A program made the position numbers and the translations under genes. 10,634 nucleotides of DNA from Chloroflexota bacterium (GTDB taxonomy: Bacteria; Chloroflexota; Anaerolineae; Anaerolineales; Anaerolineaceae), in contig JAEYTI010000132.1 of NCBI GenBank assembly GCA_023434145.1, forward strand, positions 1 through 10,634, in the 5' to 3' direction. Position 1 is the first letter of the stretch; every line of letters starts with the position of its first letter. Of this stretch, positions 8,127 to 10,634 are shown one piece after another. The notes below the pieces were generated by a model. That model did not search any database and was not told where the DNA came from. It saw only the letters and a list, made by a program, of their open reading frames with translations.

Positions 8127-8552
8127 TTATTCAATATCTACATCCTTGAAGAACTCAAATTTGCCGCCCTTATAGACGCGCCCCACAGTCTCCGCGTCCT
8201 CAAACGGCGCGGTGCGGAGGATGAGGAAGACCTTGCGGCGCTGGTACGTGGCCTCCATGGTAAAGGTGCGCGAGAAAGTGGTGTAGTCGGTGCCCGAGTG
8301 GAAGTCGACCACCCGGGTGAAGATGCCCTTCAGCCGCAGCAGATCGATGCCAAAGCTGGAGTCGTAAATCTCTTCGCCGTCGTTCTCCCCCGCCTCGGCG
8401 ATCTCCAGCTTCACCGGGGCGATCTCGAGTAGATGGGTTTCGAAGGTATTTTCGCCCGGGGCATAATAGCGCGTTTCGAAAAACGTCAGCCCCTCCATAC
8501 AATCCATCACCTGATTACTCAGTTCCAACGCCCATTCCGGTGTGTCTGCCAT
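8127..8552 (-). CDS. Conserved-looking hypothetical protein, 141 residues
   Basis: I do not recognise a family. The protein is acidic and soluble, with one cysteine (C18), no membrane segment and no signal peptide. After a helical N-terminus (WALELSNQVMDCMEG), alternating charged and hydrophobic residues (residues ~22-120, e.g. THLLEIAPVKLEIAE and KVFLILRT) suggest a mainly beta fold. Coding status is supported by the GC-rich codon use, a promoter at good spacing, and GAGGTG (8555-8560) just before the ATG; its 2-base spacing is short, so the true start is somewhat uncertain, but the internal ATGs at residues 16 and 19 have no better site. It is divergent from the tocopherol-cyclase-family gene across a dyad, so the two may be co-regulated. 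Confidence 0.75.
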   Translation of the reverse strand: MADTPEWALELSNQVMDCMEGLTFFETRYYAPGENTFETHLLEIAPVKLEIAEAGENDGEEIYDSSFGIDLLRLKGIFTRVVDFHSGTDYTTFSRTFTMEATYQRRKVFLILRTAPFEDAETVGRVYKGGKFEFFKDVDIE

Positions 8553-8576
8553 ACCACCTCTGTTTTATCGAAAATT

Positions 8577-8599
8577 TGTTCTATGATTATTATAGAACA
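8577..8599. promoter_or_regulatory. Putative operator dyad between divergent genes
   Basis: TGTTCTAT (8577-8584) and ATAGAACA (8592-8599) are exact complements separated by 7 bp. The dyad covers the -10 and start site of the - promoter and lies just upstream of a possible + -10 (TACAAT, 8605-8610). The geometry suits a dimeric repressor. The regulator is unknown and not obviously encoded here. Confidence 0.5.
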
Positions 8600-8617
8600 T
8601 CCAGTACAATAGATCAA
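8589..8617 (-). promoter_or_regulatory. Promoter of the 141-residue protein gene
   Basis: On -, TTGATC (8617-8612) and TATAAT (8594-8589) are 17 bp apart. The start would be near 8582, 30 bases before the ATG. Confidence 0.6.
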
Positions 8618-8687
8618 TACGGCGGTGGAAATTTTAAGAAACGGGGATAATAAACGCATAACTACGCCAAGTGGGGAGAAATTACAG

Positions 8688-9668
8688 ATGAAGCGCTGGA
8701 TCTACGAAACCCTCCATCCCGAGATCTACCACGGCCATTCCCAACGCCCGCCCTTCTTCGAGGGCTGGTACTACCGTCTGATCAGCGCGGACGAGAACAC
8801 GCGCTACGCCATCATCCCTGGCGTTTTCCTGGGGCCGCAGGGGCACGCCTTCATTCAGGTGTTGGAGGGTCACACCCGCCGCTCGGCCTTCCACACCTTT
8901 CCGCTCGATCAGTTCCATGCGGACCGCGAGCGCTTTACGGTGCGGATCGGCGAGAACGAATTCACGCAGGACAGCATCCGCCTGAACCTGAACCGCGCCG
9001 AGCCACTCGGGCAGCTGCATGGAGAACTGTGCTTTACCGGCGGGCAGCCCTGGCCGGTGACTCTGCGCTCGCCCGGCATCATGGGCTGGTATGCGTGGAT
9101 CCCGACCATGGAGTGCTACCACGGCGTGCTGAGCTTCGATCACGACATCAGCGGCGCGCTGGAGGTGGAAGGGACCCGGCACAATTTCGACGGTGGGCGC
9201 GGGTATATCGAGAAGGATTGGGGCAAGTCTTTCCCGGCGGGCTACATCTGGTTCCAAAGCAACCATTTCGACGCGCCGCGCACCTGCCTGACGGCCTCCA
9301 TCGCCACCATCCCCTGGCTGCGCACGGCATTCCGCGGCTTTATCATAGGGCTGTGGCAAGATGGCAAGCTGCGCCGTTTTGCTACGTACACCGGCGCGCG
9401 CACCGATCACCTGGCAGTGAACGATACACAGGTGGAGTGGGTGATATCGGACCGGCACGCACGGCTGGAACTGACCGCGGTGCAGGCAGGCGGCGGGCTG
9501 ATCTACGGCCCCACGCACGAGGGCATGGGCAGGCGCGTGGATGAAACGCTGGATGCATCCATCCACGTGCGGCTGGTCGACCCGCGCGGTGCTGTGCTGT
9601 TCGAAGGCCAGGGCCGCCATGCCGGATTAGAGATCAACGGTGATATCCCCCGCTTGCTGCGCGGATAA
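8688..9668 (+). CDS. Tocopherol-cyclase-family (lipocalin-like) protein
   Basis: The protein has 326 residues and resembles the tocopherol cyclase family (plant VTE1 and bacterial relatives). The N-terminal signature is LHPEIYHG at 9-16 and FFEGWYYRL at 23-31. A central block, GGRGYIEKDWGKSFPAGYIWF (from 169), is the best-conserved part of the family. Alternating hydrophobic strands fit a double beta-barrel/lipocalin-like fold. True tocopherol cyclases close the chromanol ring; homologues in non-photosynthetic bacteria have unassigned roles, so no substrate is claimed. No signal peptide is visible. The ATG at 8688 is preceded by GGGGAG (8673-8678), 9 bases away. A GTG at 8625 adds 21 residues unlike the family and would lie too close to the likely transcription start. 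It may share an operator with the divergent hypothetical gene. Confidence 0.85.
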   Translation: MKRWIYETLHPEIYHGHSQRPPFFEGWYYRLISADENTRYAIIPGVFLGPQGHAFIQVLEGHTRRSAFHTFPLDQFHADRERFTVRIGENEFTQDSIRLNLNRAEPLGQLHGELCFTGGQPWPVTLRSPGIMGWYAWIPTMECYHGVLSFDHDISGALEVEGTRHNFDGGRGYIEKDWGKSFPAGYIWFQSNHFDAPRTCLTASIATIPWLRTAFRGFIIGLWQDGKLRRFATYTGARTDHLAVNDTQVEWVISDRHARLELTAVQAGGGLIYGPTHEGMGRRVDETLDASIHVRLVDPRGAVLFEGQGRHAGLEINGDIPRLLRG

Positions 9669-9700
9669 GGGTTGTCCGTCAATCACCGGCTTCGCCCGCC

Positions 9701-9748
9701 ATTAAAAAATTTGTGTGTTGAAAAAGCGAGGCTTTTTCAACACACAAA
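9701..9748 (-). terminator. Strong intrinsic terminator for the CBS-domain gene
   Basis: A perfect 18-bp stem (9710-9727 with 9731-9748) has a 3-base loop. On - it is followed by TTTTTT (9709-9704), so it terminates the CBS gene. On + it has no T tract but may still slow transcripts from the upstream gene. A smaller hairpin, GCTCCC-gaa-GGGAGC (9762-9776), lies between it and the CBS stop codon. Confidence 0.8.
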
Positions 9749-9821
9749 AACCGATCCTCAGGCTCCCGAAGGGAGCGATTCCAGATCAGCCGCCCGGTAG
9801 GGCAGAGCAGTTACGAAAAAT

Positions 9822-10259
9822 CTAGATTAAATTCACCCACAGGAAGTTTTCGAGATCCTTGATCCGCTCTTCGCGCTCGGAGAGCACCTTCTTCACCACG
9901 TCGCCAATCGAAATGAGCCCGACCAGATCTTCCCCCTCCAGCACGGGCAGGTGGCGCAGGCGCTTGTTGGTCATCAGCGCCATGCAGTCGTCCAGCGTCG
10001 TATCCGGGGTAATGTAATACACCGGGCTGGTCATAAAATCGGTGATCGGCGCATCCAGCGAGCAGTCCGAGAGGTCGGCGAGGTTCTGCACGCAGTCGCG
10101 CTCTGAAAAGATACCGCGGATGCGCTTGCCTTCCAGTACCAGCACCGCCCCAACCCGGTTCTCCGTCATCACCTGCAGCGCGTAGCGCATGGTCGCCTTG
10201 GGGGTCACCGAGTAAACCGTCGTCCCTTTTTCCAGCAGAATCTCCTCGACCTTATTCAT
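9822..10259 (-). CDS. Protein of two CBS domains (putative adenosyl-nucleotide sensor)
   Basis: Stand-alone CBS pair of 145 residues. CBS domains bind adenosyl ligands such as AMP, ATP or SAM and usually regulate a partner enzyme or channel. Domain 1 spans about 10-62 and carries the MTENRVGAVLVL strand and RGIFSERDCV. Domain 2 spans about 74-128 with MTSPVYYITPDTTL, NKRLRHLPVL and LVGLISIGDVV. A charged helix (KVLSEREERIKDLENFL) closes the protein. The start is fixed by GGGAGG ending 5 bases before the ATG at 10259. It has its own terminator downstream and appears monocistronic. No catalytic domain is fused, and the partner cannot be named from context. Confidence 0.92.
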   Translation of the reverse strand: MNKVEEILLEKGTTVYSVTPKATMRYALQVMTENRVGAVLVLEGKRIRGIFSERDCVQNLADLSDCSLDAPITDFMTSPVYYITPDTTLDDCMALMTNKRLRHLPVLEGEDLVGLISIGDVVKKVLSEREERIKDLENFLWVNLI

Positions 10260-10557
10260 ATCGGCCTCCCTGAATCCAAATAGTAATAGATCTCGTGTGA
10301 AAATTATACAATGAAACCCAACGGCAGGATCATAAGTTAAAGGTTCGTTTCAGCTGCCAAAATTGATGATGGCAAACGGGAAAATGAATAAGAATAGGAA
10401 GTGGGGAAAAAGTTTATGAGGAAAGGCAATGTTCCATTGTGTTACTGCTAGAATAAATACAGAGTGATCCCACCTGATTGAAACAGAAATTTAAAAGGTA
10501 AAAATGCATCTAGCCACCTGACAGTTTCAGAAATCACAGGTAGGTACACAGCGAAAG
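10260..10557. other. AT-rich intergenic region with possible promoter elements
   Basis: No gene is supported here. On -, TATAAT (10308-10303) may be the -10 of the CBS gene, but no good -35 is found at normal spacing. On +, TGCTAGAAT (10446-10454) looks like an extended -10, and TTGAAA (10478-10483) like a -35 without a good partner. Two similar 21-base blocks start at 10470 and 10514. Nothing else is recognised. Confidence 0.4.
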
Positions 10558-10634
10558 ATGGATAGGAAGGGCGTTGATCAATTGTCGTTCAATGAAACGC
10601 AAGCCGATCTGGAAGATGGACAGATCCCGGCGGT
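10558..10634 (+). CDS. Possible start of a gene running off the window
   Basis: An ATG at 10558 opens a frame with no stop to the window edge (25 complete codons, beginning MDRKGVDQLSFNETQADLED). The shift towards GC-rich sequence after about 10545 supports coding. No convincing ribosome binding site is seen; AGGTAGG (10538-10544) is 13 bases away. No family can be assigned from so short a piece, and another start in this or a neighbouring frame is possible. Confidence 0.35.
   Translation, partial: MDRKGVDQLSFNETQADLEDGQIPA

Noticed and set aside
8682..9620. A 312-codon open frame on - opposite the tocopherol-cyclase-family gene
   Set aside because: Antisense shadow with no ribosome binding site or familiar motif; the + frame has clear family signatures.

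Overview
The window looks like chromosomal DNA of a fairly GC-rich (about 60% by eye) bacterium, most likely a member of the Chloroflexota (Anaerolineae-like). This is inferred from gene content, not from a search: an ftsZ 3' end lies close to an nrdR-nrdJ pair with an adenosylcobalamin-dependent (class II) ribonucleotide reductase, alongside an ArsR/DUF2087 regulator, a bacterial S10 carboxypeptidase and a tocopherol-cyclase-family protein. Sigma-70-like promoters, Shine-Dalgarno sites and intrinsic terminators are readable throughout.

Layout: (1) 1-419, the C-terminal part of FtsZ on +, ending in the conserved C-terminal peptide. (2) 617-1231, a convergent ArsR-type regulator with a DUF2087 tail on -, separated from ftsZ by a bidirectional terminator and carrying a consensus promoter with a palindrome at its start site. 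(3) 1301-1760, mostly non-coding, with a possible decayed gene end and a strong hairpin. (4) 1733-5090, the nrdR-nrdJ operon on +: extended -10 promoter, a terminator hairpin in the 5' leader, two coding regions overlapping by 20 bases, and a closing terminator. (5) 5099-6259, an AT-rich gene on - encoding a CHAT (caspase-like) protease fused to a SLOG nucleotide-sensing domain. It is the most interesting gene here and the only obviously foreign one. (6) 6461-7939, a serine carypeptidase-type S10 peptidase on +, followed by a terminator, a perfect 40-bp palindrome and an 82-bp nested inverted repeat. (7) 8127-8552 (-), an unrecognised 141-residue protein, and 8688-9668 (+), a tocopherol-cyclase-family protein, divergent across a putative operator. 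(8) 9822-10259, a two-CBS-domain protein on -. (9) 10260-10634, a non-coding stretch and perhaps the first codons of another + gene.

How the genes work together: NrdR is the expected repressor of the downstream NrdJ, which makes deoxyribonucleotides, and ftsZ next door makes this a replication/division neighbourhood. The rest are short independent transcription units. The CHAT-SLOG gene is predicted to be an immune-type effector in which a nucleotide bound by SLOG would switch on the protease. No TIR or other signal-producing partner is present in the window, so that role is a hypothesis.
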